Positions 17,072-26,590 of a DNA stretch of 43,059 nucleotides are shown here, one piece after another (positions within the stretch are counted from its first letter, which is position 1; each line of letters starts with the position of its first letter). A program made the translations under genes and the position numbers. The notes under the pieces are model-generated. The model had not been told where the DNA came from, did no database searches, and saw nothing but the letters and a program-made list of their open reading frames with translations. The stretch is from Syntrophus sp. (in: bacteria) (lineage in GTDB: Bacteria > Desulfobacterota > Syntrophia > Syntrophales > UBA8958), in NCBI GenBank assembly GCA_025355725.1, contig JANXZC010000060.1, forward strand, positions 1 through 43,059, read 5' to 3'.

Positions 17072-18634
17072 ATGAAACAAGTTCATTACTGCCCATTTTT
17101 GTCCAATATGACTACGCATAATTACGAAGAATTAGCGGCCCTCCATGCCATCGCCAAGACCCTCGCCCAGCCATGGGAGCTGCGGGATCAGCTCGAACAG
17201 GTTCTGGGGGAGATGAACGCCCATTTGGGTATGCAACGGGGAATGATCTCGCTCCTGGATCGGGACACCGGAGAGGCATGGCTGGAGGTGGCCCACGACA
17301 TCAAACTGGATGGCGTGGAAATCACTTATCAGATCGGCGAGGGCATCACGGGAAAGGTGGCCCAGACCGGCCGTCCCATGGCCATTCCGAACCTGGGCAA
17401 GGAAACCCTTTTTCTGGACCGGACCGGGGCGCGCAGAGACCTGAACCGCAATGAGCTGGCCTTTCTGTGCGTTCCCATCATCTACGATTCCCGGGTGGTA
17501 GGCATACTTTCCGCCGACAAAGGCGCCCAGGACGTTGCCGATCTGGACCAGGAAATGTCCATGCTGTCCTCGGTGGCGGAACTTATCGCCAAAGCCGTTC
17601 ATATCCTTGCCCTTGAGGAAGAAAACCGCCGTCTCCGCCGCCTCGTCAACCAGGGCAAACCCCCTACCGTTGATATTATCGGGCATTCCAAGGGCATGCA
17701 GGAGGTCTTCGGCCTGATCCGCCATGTCGCCGATTCGAGCACCACCGCCCTGATTCTTGGGGAAACCGGCACGGGCAAGGAGCTGATTGCCAAGGCTATT
17801 CACATGAATAGCGCCCGCAGCAAGGGCCCCATGATCCAGGTCAACTGCGCGGCCATACCCGATACCCTTATAGAAAGTGAGCTGTTCGGACACGAGCGGG
17901 GCGCTTTTACCGGCGCCATTAGACAGCACCGGGGCCGCTTCGAGGAGGCCAACAACGGTACGATTTTCCTTGACGAAGTTGCCGAGCTCTCGGCAGCGGC
18001 GCAGGCCAAACTCCTCAGGGTTCTTCAGGAAAAACAGTTTCAGCCCCTGGGTTCCCCTCGCCTTGTCAAAACGAATGCCCGGGTCATCGCCGCCACCAAC
18101 CGCCGCCTGGAGGATTGTGTTTCCTCAGGACAATTTCGGACGGATCTCTATTACCGCCTGAGCGTTTTCCCCATTTACATACCGCCCCTACGGGATCGGG
18201 GGAACGATATTATCCTTCTGGCCGATCATTTTGTTCTCAAGTATTCAAATGAATTGAACAAACCTGTAAAGAGAATAACCACCGCCGTTATTGAGGCCTT
18301 TCTGTCCCACCATTGGCCGGGAAATGTTCGGGAGTTGGAAAACTGTATCGAACGGGCAGTCCTGCTGACCGAGGGTGACGCCATTGAGATGATTCATCTG
18401 CCTCCTTCCTTACAGACAAAGGGCCGGGAAGAAGTAGAAAAGGACGCGGGTAGGTTCAGTACCGTTATCGAAAGCCAGGAACGCTCCCTCATTATTGAAG
18501 CGCTGAAAGAGGCTCATGGCAATCAGAGCCAGGCAGCCAGAAATCTCGGCACGACAAAACGGATTATCCAGTATAAGATCCAGAAGATGGGCATCGATCC
18601 GTGGAAATTCCGGACCGCGAGAAACGGTCGATGA
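17072..18634 (+). CDS. NifA-like sigma54-dependent transcriptional activator (GAF, AAA+, Fis HTH)
   Basis: This 520-residue enhancer-binding protein has three parts. A GAF sensor at about residues 20-170 contains [18 protein letters not shown]. The AAA+ domain at about 205-435 has Walker A GETGTGKE, the sigma54-contact loop GAFTGA, TIFLDEV, and [11 protein letters not shown] Fis-type helix-turn-helix closes the protein ([20 protein letters not shown]). The architecture is that of NifA/AnfA rather than NtrC, because there is no response-regulator receiver. I see no Cys-rich linker like that of oxygen-sensitive NifA, and no nif genes in the window. Two sigma54 promoters flank it at 13033 and 18797, making amtB-glnB and the glutamate synthase operon its likely targets. 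ATG 17108 is an alternative start; neither has a strong Shine-Dalgarno. Confidence 0.92.
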   Translation: MKQVHYCPFLSNMTTHNYEELAALHAIAKTLAQPWELRDQLEQVLGEMNAHLGMQRGMISLLDRDTGEAWLEVAHDIKLDGVEITYQIGEGITGKVAQTGRPMAIPNLGKETLFLDRTGARRDLNRNELAFLCVPIIYDSRVVGILSADKGAQDVADLDQEMSMLSSVAELIAKAVHILALEEENRRLRRLVNQGKPPTVDIIGHSKGMQEVFGLIRHVADSSTTALILGETGTGKELIAKAIHMNSARSKGPMIQVNCAAIPDTLIESELFGHERGAFTGAIRQHRGRFEEANNGTIFLDEVAELSAAAQAKLLRVLQEKQFQPLGSPRLVKTNARVIAATNRRLEDCVSSGQFRTDLYYRLSVFPIYIPPLRDRGNDIILLADHFVLKYSNELNKPVKRITTAVIEAFLSHHWPGNVRELENCIERAVLLTEGDAIEMIHLPPSLQTKGREEVEKDAGRFSTVIESQERSLIIEALKEAHGNQSQAARNLGTTKRIIQYKIQKMGIDPWKFRTARNGR

Positions 18635-18796
18635 GTGGACTCGCGACTTTGGACAATAATGTAGATATGGCCCGTCCAAAAGCACAAATATGTCATTTTA
18701 TGGCCTATGCGAGAGAACCTTTTTGTGCCAACAAAATATTTATTCAACAAATCCGTCATAAAATGGTGCAAACGTGGTCTTTCCATGCCTCGGCAA

Positions 18797-18812
18797 TGGC
18801 ATGATTTTCGCA
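18797..18812 (+). promoter_or_regulatory. Sigma54 (-24/-12) promoter of the glutamate synthase/glutamine synthetase operon
   Basis: TGGCATGATTTTCGCA fits TGGCAYG-N4-TTGCW with correct spacing and one mismatch (C for T in the -12 element). It lies about 95 bases before the first gene. Upstream, 18635-18796 carries TTTGGAC (about 18650) facing GTCCAAA (about 18674), and CATTTTATG (18694-18702) facing CATAAAATG (18757-18765). Either pair could be an activator site. A small CCGGGT/ACCCGG hairpin lies in the leader at 18867-18881. Confidence 0.75.
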
Positions 18813-18905
18813 AACTCGCAAAACACAGCGCCCCAAGCTCCAAGTAACCTTTGTAGACAATGTGTCCCGGGTCAAACCCGGCTTTACAGAGAGAAGGATT
18901 GATAT

Positions 18906-20021
18906 ATGTGTCGTCTTTTTGCCATTACCAGCAAGGAACCACTTTCGCCGATGGCGGCCATTCATGCCTTGAACGTCATGAAGGAAGGCCATGACGGGTC
19001 GGGAGTGGGCCTGTTTCTGACCGACCTGGGGGGAAGCTTCGAGCGTTTCAAGGGAGCGCCGATTCTTTCGGGAATCTTTTCCAACGAAGGCATCCGGGCC
19101 CTGGACCGTTATATGCTGGATCTGGATTTTATGGTTAAATATAAGCTCTCCATCCGGCCGGCCAAGACGCCGCCCCCGGGAACGCCTAAACGGGACAATT
19201 ATCTTGTCCGGGTTTACGACTATCCACCGGACTGGCAGTCCCTGAGCAAGGAAGAAATCGAATACCGGCTCATGCTGACCCGGCTCAAACTACGACAGAT
19301 GGGCGAACAGGACGGATCGATGATCGTATTCAGTTTTTGGCCCGATGTGATCATGCTCAAGGAGGTAGGAGATCCCCTTGTCCTGGCCGAATACCTGGGC
19401 CTCGACAACGAGGAATTCCAGGCCCGGATCATCCTTGCCCAAGGCAGGCAGAACACCAACTACGCCATCGACATCTATGCCTGCCATCCCTTTTTCATTC
19501 AGGGATACTCCACGATGACCAATGGCGAAAACACGGCCTTTGTACCGATCCGCGAATACCTGGCATCACGTAATTATGCCGGTTACGTTGGTTACCAGTC
19601 CGATTCGGAGGTCTTTACCCACATCCTCCATTTTGCCCAGCAAAAGCTCGGCATGGGGCTGGATATGTACAAGCATCTCTTGACTCCCCTCAAAGATGAA
19701 GAACTCCAGCGCCATCCCCACGGAGAGCGGCTGCGCGCCGTCAAGCACGCCTGCCGTCCCCTGATTATCGACGGCCCCAATTGCGTAATCGGCTGCCTGC
19801 CCGATCGGACTCTCTTCATGGTTCAGGACAGCAAAAAGCTTCGCCCCGGTATCGTGGGAGGTACCTCCGGCATGTTCGCCTTTTCCTCCGAAATGTGCGG
19901 TCTCGATGCGGCCATTCCGGCTCGAAACAAAAGTGAAGATTTTCAGCCCATGAAATATGACACTGTCATGGTCCCCCCACATCGACAGGAGGTGGTAAGA
20001 TGGAATCAATGGGAAAGATAA
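18906..20021 (+). CDS. Glutamate synthase, glutaminase (GltB1-type) subunit
   Basis: This 371-residue stand-alone class II glutaminase starts MCRLFAITS, so removal of Met exposes Cys1 as the nucleophile. GHDGSGVG (about residue 32) matches the HRGxxxxG element of the fold. Tracts such as NTNYAIDIYACHPF and TMTNGENTAF fall where glutamine is bound. In bacteria the glutaminase is usually the N-terminal part of a GltB of about 1500 residues; here, as in archaea and some anaerobes, the enzyme is split into separate genes. GAAGGA lies 8 bases before the ATG. The next gene starts inside the end of this one (22-base overlap), so translation is coupled. Ammonia released here must reach the FMN subunit encoded next. 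Confidence 0.88.
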   Translation: MCRLFAITSKEPLSPMAAIHALNVMKEGHDGSGVGLFLTDLGGSFERFKGAPILSGIFSNEGIRALDRYMLDLDFMVKYKLSIRPAKTPPPGTPKRDNYLVRVYDYPPDWQSLSKEEIEYRLMLTRLKLRQMGEQDGSMIVFSFWPDVIMLKEVGDPLVLAEYLGLDNEEFQARIILAQGRQNTNYAIDIYACHPFFIQGYSTMTNGENTAFVPIREYLASRNYAGYVGYQSDSEVFTHILHFAQQKLGMGLDMYKHLLTPLKDEELQRHPHGERLRAVKHACRPLIIDGPNCVIGCLPDRTLFMVQDSKKLRPGIVGGTSGMFAFSSEMCGLDAAIPARNKSEDFQPMKYDTVMVPPHRQEVVRWNQWER

Positions 20022-21634
20022 GCCCCTCAACCCTGAGCATAAGCGACCTCCCCTGGCAGATCCTCTGGAATAAGGAGGCCTGCACCCTCTGTGGCCGTTG
20101 TACCGCCGTGTGCCCGGTCCGGGCCATCGAATTGGGCGTCCACCGCAAACGCGTCGTCCAGACACTAATCGGCCTCACAGAGAAACCTGGCAATGTCTTT
20201 ACGGTCTATCACGGCGTCGATCAGCGGACCGATCCGGCCCATGCCTGTATCGGCTGCGGCATGTGCGATCTCGTATGTCCCAACGCGGCTATTCGGCCCA
20301 TCCGGAGCACGGACGTCGACAAACTCCGCTTCCATGTCAATCAGGGGGGGGTGCCCCGCCGCCGGGGTGGTCGCCGGAACGATCCCCGCAGCGTTCTCGA
20401 TGAAATAAAATTTATCCGCATCTCCATGCTCACAGACCCGGCCCTTGATGCGGGGCGCCACGATTTTGAACTACGGACCCTCCTGGGAAGAATCCTGCCG
20501 GCGGAAGATATGGTCAAGACCACAAGTGAAAACGGCTGGACTCCCCCCGTGCGGGAGATCTACCCCCTGATCATCGGAGGCATGTCCTTCGGCGCCTTGT
20601 CCCCGAATATGTGGGAAGGCCTGCAAATGGGCGTTGCCTACCTGAACGAGGAAAAAGGGATGCCCGTCCGCATCTGCACGGGCGAGGGCGGTTGCCCCCC
20701 ACGGCTGCTGCGGTCCCGCTTTCTCAAGTATGTAATCCTCCAGATCGCCAGCGGTTATTTCGGGTGGGATGAAATCATTCATGCCCTCCCGGAAATGAAG
20801 GAAGATCCCTGTGCTATCGAGATCAAATACGGCCAGGGCGCGAAGCCCGGCGACGGCGGTCTCCTCATGTGGTACAAGGTGAACAGGCTCATCGCCGCCA
20901 TCCGCGGCGTGCCGCAGGGAATCAGCCTTCCCAGTCCGCCGACCCACCAGACCCTGTATTCAATTGAAGAGTCGGTAGCCAAGATGATCCAGTCCGTATC
21001 CATGGCCTGGGGATTCAGGGTGCCCGTCTATCCGAAGATATCGGCCACAAGTACAACCCTGGCAGTCCTGAACAACCTGACCCGTAATCCCTACGCCTCC
21101 GGTCTGGCCATCGACGGCGAGGACGGCGGCACGGGCGCGGCTTACAATGTCTCCATGAATCATATGGGACATCCCATTGCCAGCAACATCCGGGACGCCT
21201 ATCTGAATCTCGTCAAGATCGGCAAGCAGAATGAAATCCCCATCTTTGCCGGCGGCGGGATTGGCAAAAACGGGAATCTGGCGGCTAATGCCGCGGCCCT
21301 GATCATGCTGGGCGCCAGCGGCGTTCAGATCGGCAAATATATCATGCAGGCGGCAGCGGGTTGCCTTGGTTCCGAGAACGACCGTTGTAACGTCTGCAAT
21401 ATCGGCCTGTGTCCCAAGGGGATCACATCTCAGGATGCCAGGCTGTACCGGCGTCTGGACCCGGAGCAGGTAGCGGAGCGCGTCGTGGATGTCTATTTGA
21501 GTTTTGACCAGGAATTTAAGAAGATCATGGCCCCCCTCGGCCGCTCGACATCGCTGCCCATCGGCATGTCCGACGCTCTGGGCATCGCCGACGGCGACGC
21601 CGCCGCGAGACTTCAGATTCGCCATGTTTTATAG
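20000..21634 (+). CDS. Glutamate synthase, ferredoxin-FMN synthase (GltB2-type) subunit
   Basis: 544 residues. The N-terminus is a two-cluster ferredoxin: CTLCGRCTAVCP (Cys28-38) and CIGCGMCDLVCP (Cys83-93). Residues of about 170-500 form the FMN-binding TIM barrel that joins ammonia to 2-oxoglutarate, with YPLIIGGMSFGALSPN, CTGEGGCPPRLL, KYGQGAKPGDGG and DGEDGGTGAAYN all present. Cysteines in the segment CNVCNIGLCPKGIT (about 463-471) sit where glutamate synthase holds its 3Fe-4S cluster. This is the archaeal-type large subunit, with the ferredoxin module fused at the front. AGGAGG precedes the ATG at 20000, inside the end of the upstream gene. The third subunit starts 11 bases after the stop. 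Confidence 0.92.
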   Translation: MESMGKISPSTLSISDLPWQILWNKEACTLCGRCTAVCPVRAIELGVHRKRVVQTLIGLTEKPGNVFTVYHGVDQRTDPAHACIGCGMCDLVCPNAAIRPIRSTDVDKLRFHVNQGGVPRRRGGRRNDPRSVLDEIKFIRISMLTDPALDAGRHDFELRTLLGRILPAEDMVKTTSENGWTPPVREIYPLIIGGMSFGALSPNMWEGLQMGVAYLNEEKGMPVRICTGEGGCPPRLLRSRFLKYVILQIASGYFGWDEIIHALPEMKEDPCAIEIKYGQGAKPGDGGLLMWYKVNRLIAAIRGVPQGISLPSPPTHQTLYSIEESVAKMIQSVSMAWGFRVPVYPKISATSTTLAVLNNLTRNPYASGLAIDGEDGGTGAAYNVSMNHMGHPIASNIRDAYLNLVKIGKQNEIPIFAGGGIGKNGNLAANAAALIMLGASGVQIGKYIMQAAAGCLGSENDRCNVCNIGLCPKGITSQDARLYRRLDPEQVAERVVDVYLSFDQEFKKIMAPLGRSTSLPIGMSDALGIADGDAAARLQIRHVL

Positions 21635-21645
21635 GAGATTTTTAC

Positions 21646-23979
21646 ATGCTCTATAAACCCACCATCATCATCCCGGGAATGAAAAACGGCGTCCGCGTAG
21701 ACACCCGAGCCCTGGAGGCGGCGGTTCAGGAGGCGGTCCGGGACGGCCACCGCTGTATTGAGATTCACGCCTACGGGCAACATGGCATCGGCGGACGCCT
21801 CTGGAAGGCGGGGGAAGAAGAGATCTTGATCCGTGTCCTCGGACCTGCTGGACAGCGCGTCGGTTCCATGGGATTTCCCAATGCCGTAATTGACGTCTTC
21901 GGCCCCTGTTCCGACGATGTCGGCTGGCTCAATGCGGGCGCCCAGATCATCGTCCGCGGCAATGCCACCAATGGCGCAGCTAATGCCATGGCTCAGGGCA
22001 AGGTTTATATTGCCGGTGATATCGGCGCCCGGGGCATGACGATGACCAAACATAACCCCCGTTTTGCCCCTCCGGAGCTCTGGGTCCTGGGCAGCGTCGG
22101 TGACTCCTTTGCCGAATTTATGGCCGGCGGCATTGCCGTGATCTGCGGGCACGATACCCCGCGCCATGAAAACATCATGGGCTACCGACCATGCGTGGGG
22201 ATGGTAAGCGGCAAGATCTTCTTCCGGGGACCCCATCATGGCTTCAGCGAAGAAGATGCAAAGCTGTCGGGCCTCGACAACGACGAATGGAAATGGCTGA
22301 AAGATAACATGGCTATTTTCCTCAAGACCACAGGACGAACGGAATTATATGCCGTCCTCACCGCCGACCGCGCTGCCTGGCAGATCCTGACCGCCCGCCA
22401 GCCCTTCGAAAAGGTCCGCAAGCCCACCCGCAGTCTGCACCAGTTCTGTGACGAGGTCTGGGACAAGGAACTGGGTAAGGGTGGCCTCATCGGCGATCTG
22501 ACTGACATTCCCCGCACCGCCATTGACGTGATTCCCACGGGTGAGCTACGCCGCTATCTTCCCCTATGGGAAAACGAAAAGCACCTCCCCCCCTGCCAGG
22601 CCTCCTGCCCAACGGGAATTCCCGTTCAGAAACGCTGGAGCCTGATCCGTCAGGGTAAAATGGATGAAGCCGTGGACCTGGCCCTTAGCTATACCCCCTT
22701 CCCCGCCACGGTCTGCGGCTATCTCTGCCCCAATCTCTGTATGGCAAACTGCACCCGCCAGATCTCGCAGATGCCACAACTTGATGTGGCCGGTCTCGGC
22801 AAGGCCTCTCTTACGGCCAGAACACCTACACCCGCCCCGGCCTCGGGCAAGACAGCGGCCATCATCGGCGGCGGTCCGGCTGGGCTTTCCGCTGCCTGGC
22901 AGTTGTGGATCATGGGACATAAGCCCGTCGTCTACGAGGTTCAGGAACGCCTGGGAGGAAAGATCACCGCTACGATTCCCAGGAGCCGCATCCCCGATGA
23001 GATTGTAGATCATGAACTGAAGAGGGTCCAGGAGCAGATCGGTCAGGTCCACCTGAAGAAGACCCTCACGAAAAAGGAGTTTCAGAAGATCAAAGGAAAA
23101 CACGACGTCGTGGTCATTGCGGCAGGGGCTCAAAAACCGCGACTGATCCCTGTGCCAGGTCAGGAACGGGCCATGGCGGCCCTGGATTTCCTCCGATTGA
23201 GCAAGATGAATCAGATCAAGGTGGGGAAACAGGTCGTTATCATCGGGGCCGGCAACGTCGGCTGCGATGCCGCTGCGGAAGCTGCACGCCTGGGTTCCAA
23301 GGATATCACCCTGATCGACATCCAGGAGCCGGCTTCTTTTGGAGTGGAAAGAAAGCACGCCGAGGCCGCCGGGGCCAAATTCCTCTGGCCAAAATTCACG
23401 AAGGCCGTTACGGCAAAGGGCGTGGAGCTTACCGATGGGACATTGCTCCCCGCTGACACGGTCATCATGGCCGTCGGCGATGCCCCCGATTTGACCTTCC
23501 TCCCCGAAGATATTATTCTGGACAGGGGATTCATCGCCGTCAACGACCGTTATCAAACGAACGATCCCCAGGTTTTCGCCATCGGCGACGCCGTGCGTCT
23601 CGGTCTGCTGACGGAGGCCATCGGTGCGGGCAGGGTTGCCGCCCGGAGGATTGACGACATCCTGCGGGGACGGGAGGACTTCTACGATAACCTGCCGTCT
23701 ATTGCAACGGCGCGGGTCCATCTGGAGTACTACGATCCCCGGATCAACCCGACAGGAGATCTTGGTTCCTGTTCAAGCCAGTGCGCCTCCTGCGGCGCCT
23801 GCCGGGACTGCGGCCTCTGCGAGACCCTCTGTCCGGGCAATGCCATCTCCCGGCGTACGCTGGAGGGGGACGCCTATGAGTATATAGTGAATGGGGAGAA
23901 GTGCATCGGCTGCGGATTCTGCGCCGCCGCCTGTCCCTGCGGGATATGGGAACTCGTGGAAAATGAGCCGGTGGAATAG
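21646..23979 (+). CDS. Glutamate synthase GltB3 (GXGXG) domain fused to a GltD-like FAD oxidoreductase and C-terminal ferredoxin
   Basis: 777 residues in three modules. Residues 1-245 form the GXGXG beta-helix (IEIHAYGQHGIGGRLWKAG, then GNATNGAANAMAQGKVYIAG), the structural C-terminal domain of glutamate synthase. From about 310 comes a GltD-type unit: the Cys-rich CQASCPTGIPVQ and CGYLCPNLCMANC, FAD motif IIGGGPAGLSAAWQL near 405, NAD(P) motif VVIIGAGNVGCDAA near 530, and the closing FAIGDAVRLGLLTEAIGAGR. The last 70 residues are a ferredoxin with two Cys clusters (CGACRDCGLCETLCP and CIGCGFCAAACPCG). This fusion joins the electron-input subunit directly to a synthase domain, so electrons could come from NAD(P)H or ferredoxin. 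AGGAG precedes the ATG. The glutamine synthetase gene follows after 73 bases. Confidence 0.92.
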   Translation: MLYKPTIIIPGMKNGVRVDTRALEAAVQEAVRDGHRCIEIHAYGQHGIGGRLWKAGEEEILIRVLGPAGQRVGSMGFPNAVIDVFGPCSDDVGWLNAGAQIIVRGNATNGAANAMAQGKVYIAGDIGARGMTMTKHNPRFAPPELWVLGSVGDSFAEFMAGGIAVICGHDTPRHENIMGYRPCVGMVSGKIFFRGPHHGFSEEDAKLSGLDNDEWKWLKDNMAIFLKTTGRTELYAVLTADRAAWQILTARQPFEKVRKPTRSLHQFCDEVWDKELGKGGLIGDLTDIPRTAIDVIPTGELRRYLPLWENEKHLPPCQASCPTGIPVQKRWSLIRQGKMDEAVDLALSYTPFPATVCGYLCPNLCMANCTRQISQMPQLDVAGLGKASLTARTPTPAPASGKTAAIIGGGPAGLSAAWQLWIMGHKPVVYEVQERLGGKITATIPRSRIPDEIVDHELKRVQEQIGQVHLKKTLTKKEFQKIKGKHDVVVIAAGAQKPRLIPVPGQERAMAALDFLRLSKMNQIKVGKQVVIIGAGNVGCDAAAEAARLGSKDITLIDIQEPASFGVERKHAEAAGAKFLWPKFTKAVTAKGVELTDGTLLPADTVIMAVGDAPDLTFLPEDIILDRGFIAVNDRYQTNDPQVFAIGDAVRLGLLTEAIGAGRVAARRIDDILRGREDFYDNLPSIATARVHLEYYDPRINPTGDLGSCSSQCASCGACRDCGLCETLCPGNAISRRTLEGDAYEYIVNGEKCIGCGFCAAACPCGIWELVENEPVE

Positions 23980-24052
23980 GCCGGAAGAAGGCAATAGACG
24001 ACAGGATTGAGAAGGTAAATTTTACACACATAGAGAAATATCTGGAGGAATT

Positions 24053-26230
24053 ATGAGAAAGACATGCCCTATTATCGCCGCCGAAAGAAGCTACGTGGTT
24101 GAAAAAGAAAAGTTTGTGCCCGTATCGAAATACTACGGCGAAGACACCTTCAACATCAACGTCATGAAGATCAAGCTTCCGGGAGACACCTATGGTAGAA
24201 TCATCGATGCCATCCACGAAGGAACCATCCTCGATATCGAAACCGCCAACATCGTTGCCCATGCCATGAAGGAATGGGCCCTGGAAAAAGGGGCCACCCA
24301 CTTCGCCCACTGGTTCCAGCCCATGACGGGCATAACCGCGGAGAAGCACGATGCCTTCGTCGATGTCACCGGGGTCGGTTCCGTCATGGAACGGTTTTCC
24401 GGCAAACAGCTTGTCCAGGGTGAACCGGACGCCTCAAGCTTTCCCAGCGGCGGTATCCGGGCCACCTTCGAAGCCCGGGGCTATACGGCCTGGGACATGT
24501 CCTCACCGGCCTTTATCCGGCGCAACGGCATCTCGACTACCCTGTGCATACCTACGGCCTTCTTTTCCTACACCGGGGAGGCCCTCGACAAGAAGACCCC
24601 TCTCCTGAGATCGAACCGGGTGGTCAGCAAAAGCGCCTTGAATATTTTGAAACTTCTTGGAAAAACCGACGTAAGAGGCGTTTACGCGACCCTGGGACCG
24701 GAACAGGAGTACTTCCTCATCGATGCGGATTACTTCTATAAACGTCCGGATCTGGTTCTCGGCGGACGAGCCGTCGTCGGCGCCCCGCCCGCGAAAGGGC
24801 AGGAACTTGAGGACCAGTATTTCGGCAGCATCAAAGAGAGGATATCTTCGTACATGCACGACATGGAAGAGGAACTCTTCAAGCTGGGCGTTCCCGCCAA
24901 GACCAGGCACAACGAGGTAGCCCCCAGCCAGTTTGAACTGGCGCCGGTCTTTGAGGAGGCGAATCTGGCCGTCGATCATAACCAGATCGTCATGGATACG
25001 ATGCAATCGGTGGCAAAGAAGCATAAACTGGCCTGCCTCCTCCATGAAAAACCCTTCGCCGGGATCAACGGCTCCGGCAAGCATCTGAACTGGTCCATGT
25101 CCGACAACAAGGGCAATAACCTGCTGAATCCAGGCAAAACGCCCCACGACAATATCCAGTTCCTGATTTTTCTAATCGCCACCATCCGCGCCGTTTACAA
25201 ACACGCCGACATTCTGCGGGCCTCCGTGGGATCCTACGCCAACGACCACCGCCTCGGGGCCAATGAAGCGCCGCCGGCCATCATCTCCGTCTTCCTCGGC
25301 GACCAGTTAAGCAAGATTCTCGCCGATATCGAAAGCGGCAAGGTAACCAAAGCAACGGATAGCGAGATCATCAACCTCGGCATCGCCTCGCTGCCCATCG
25401 TCAGCAAGGACAGCACCGACCGGAACCGGACGTCGCCCTTTGCCTTTACGGGGAACAAATTTGAATTCCGGGCTGTAGGGTCTGCCCAGTCCATCTCTTT
25501 TCCCGCCACGGTTCTCAATACGATTGTCGCGGAGAGCCTCGATTATCTGGCGGAAAAGATCAAGGACCAGTGCGGAAAAAACATCAACATCAACCAATGC
25601 GTCCTCACGGTGATCAAAAAAGAGTTAAAGGATATCAAACCGGTGTTGTTTAACGGCGACAACTACACTGCGGAATGGGAGAAGGAAGCGGCCCGAAGGG
25701 GGCTCCCCAACAACAAGACCACGCCGGTCGCCTTAAAGGCCCTGGCTACCCAAAAGGCGCTGGATTTATTCGAAAAATACCGGGTTCTTTCCAATGTGGA
25801 ACTCAAGTCGCGTTACCTGATCCACGTCGAAAGATACATCAAGGATCTGGAAATCGAGGTCAAATGTCTGAACAACATCTGCCTGAGCCAGGTCATACCG
25901 GCGGCAACAGCCTATCAGAAGGGGCTTGCGAAAGCGATCATCGGTACACGGGAAGCCCTCGGCAAGTCTGCCGATCTTACCGCTCAGCAGGAACTGCTAA
26001 AGAGGATCGTCGAACTGGTGAACAAAATCTATGCTGCCAATAAAGATGTTCTGGCCGGAATCGAGAAAGCCGCCGCCATCCACGACGAACAGAAAAAAGC
26101 GGAGATTCTCTGCAGCAAGGTCAAAGCGAGAATGAATGAGATGCGTGACTATGTTGATGAGTTGGAAGGATTGGTGGACGATGAATTGTGGCCCCTGCCG
26201 AAGTTCTGGGAGATGCTCTTTATCAGCTGA
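24053..26230 (+). CDS. glnN: Glutamine synthetase, type III (GlnN)
   Basis: A 725-residue type III glutamine synthetase, the long dodecameric form found in Bacteroides, some cyanobacteria and many anaerobes. It makes glutamine from glutamate, ammonia and ATP. Diagnostic blocks are HFAHWFQPMTG (about residue 82), FPSGGIRATFEARGY, TLGPEQEYFLID, ARHNEVAPSQFELAP-like RHNEVAPSQFELAP, and KPFAGINGSGKHLNWSMSD with the ATP/glutamate-site residues. DRNRTSPFAFTGNKFEFR follows, and a long C-terminal helical extension ends the protein. Type III enzymes have no adenylylation site of the GSI kind. GGAGG lies 6 bases before ATG. Being 73 bases downstream of glutamate synthase with no terminator between, it completes a GS/GOGAT operon under the sigma54 promoter at 18797. 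Confidence 0.95.
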   Translation: MRKTCPIIAAERSYVVEKEKFVPVSKYYGEDTFNINVMKIKLPGDTYGRIIDAIHEGTILDIETANIVAHAMKEWALEKGATHFAHWFQPMTGITAEKHDAFVDVTGVGSVMERFSGKQLVQGEPDASSFPSGGIRATFEARGYTAWDMSSPAFIRRNGISTTLCIPTAFFSYTGEALDKKTPLLRSNRVVSKSALNILKLLGKTDVRGVYATLGPEQEYFLIDADYFYKRPDLVLGGRAVVGAPPAKGQELEDQYFGSIKERISSYMHDMEEELFKLGVPAKTRHNEVAPSQFELAPVFEEANLAVDHNQIVMDTMQSVAKKHKLACLLHEKPFAGINGSGKHLNWSMSDNKGNNLLNPGKTPHDNIQFLIFLIATIRAVYKHADILRASVGSYANDHRLGANEAPPAIISVFLGDQLSKILADIESGKVTKATDSEIINLGIASLPIVSKDSTDRNRTSPFAFTGNKFEFRAVGSAQSISFPATVLNTIVAESLDYLAEKIKDQCGKNININQCVLTVIKKELKDIKPVLFNGDNYTAEWEKEAARRGLPNNKTTPVALKALATQKALDLFEKYRVLSNVELKSRYLIHVERYIKDLEIEVKCLNNICLSQVIPAATAYQKGLAKAIIGTREALGKSADLTAQQELLKRIVELVNKIYAANKDVLAGIEKAAAIHDEQKKAEILCSKVKARMNEMRDYVDELEGLVDDELWPLPKFWEMLFIS

Positions 26231-26362
26231 GAGATCCGGGGCCGGTCGCTGCTGATTCAACATGAAGGTTTCAAAATATTCCTTGATCTTGTATTCTTGA
26301 AAGAGCTAAGAAGTAGCTATAAATACTCAGGAGATGCGGAAGGCAATTTATTAGGAGGTGTT

Positions 26363-26590
26363 ATGATGCAAGCCATTAGACAGCACGTCACTATTCAGCC
26401 TGATGGTCTTATCCAGATCCACGTACCCGAACTTAAACCGGGAACTGTAGCCGAAGTCATTATTCTAGAATCAGGCGAAACACCTCCAAAAAGCACCATG
26501 GCAAGTTTAATCGGCAAGGGACGCGGTGCATTTGCGTCGTGTGAAGCTGTCGATGCTTTTATCAGAAGAGAGCGCAACTCGTGGGAATAG
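26363..26590 (+). CDS. Antitoxin-like small protein (VapB-type partner)
   Basis: A 75-residue protein starting MMQAIRQHVTIQPDG. Its first half resembles a short swapped-hairpin (AbrB/MazE-like) DNA-binding unit (HVTIQPDGLIQIHVPELKPG, then AEVIILES). The C-terminal part, MASLIGKGRGAFASCEAVDAFIRRERNSWE, resembles the toxin-binding tail of VapB-type antitoxins, including the G-x-F-x-S/T...D-x-F-I-R-x-E-R-x-x-W pattern. I chose ATG 26363 because TAGGAGG lies 5 bases upstream; the longer frame from 26297 has no ribosome site. The stop overlaps the GTG start of the PIN gene, which is usual for such pairs. The DNA is more A+T-rich than the neighbouring glnN. Confidence 0.75.
   Translation: MMQAIRQHVTIQPDGLIQIHVPELKPGTVAEVIILESGETPPKSTMASLIGKGRGAFASCEAVDAFIRRERNSWE

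Noticed and set aside
18668-18686. Another sigma54-like match (TGGCCCG...) upstream of glutamate synthase
   Set aside because: The GG to GC distance is off by one base and the -12 element is poor; 18797-18812 is far better.
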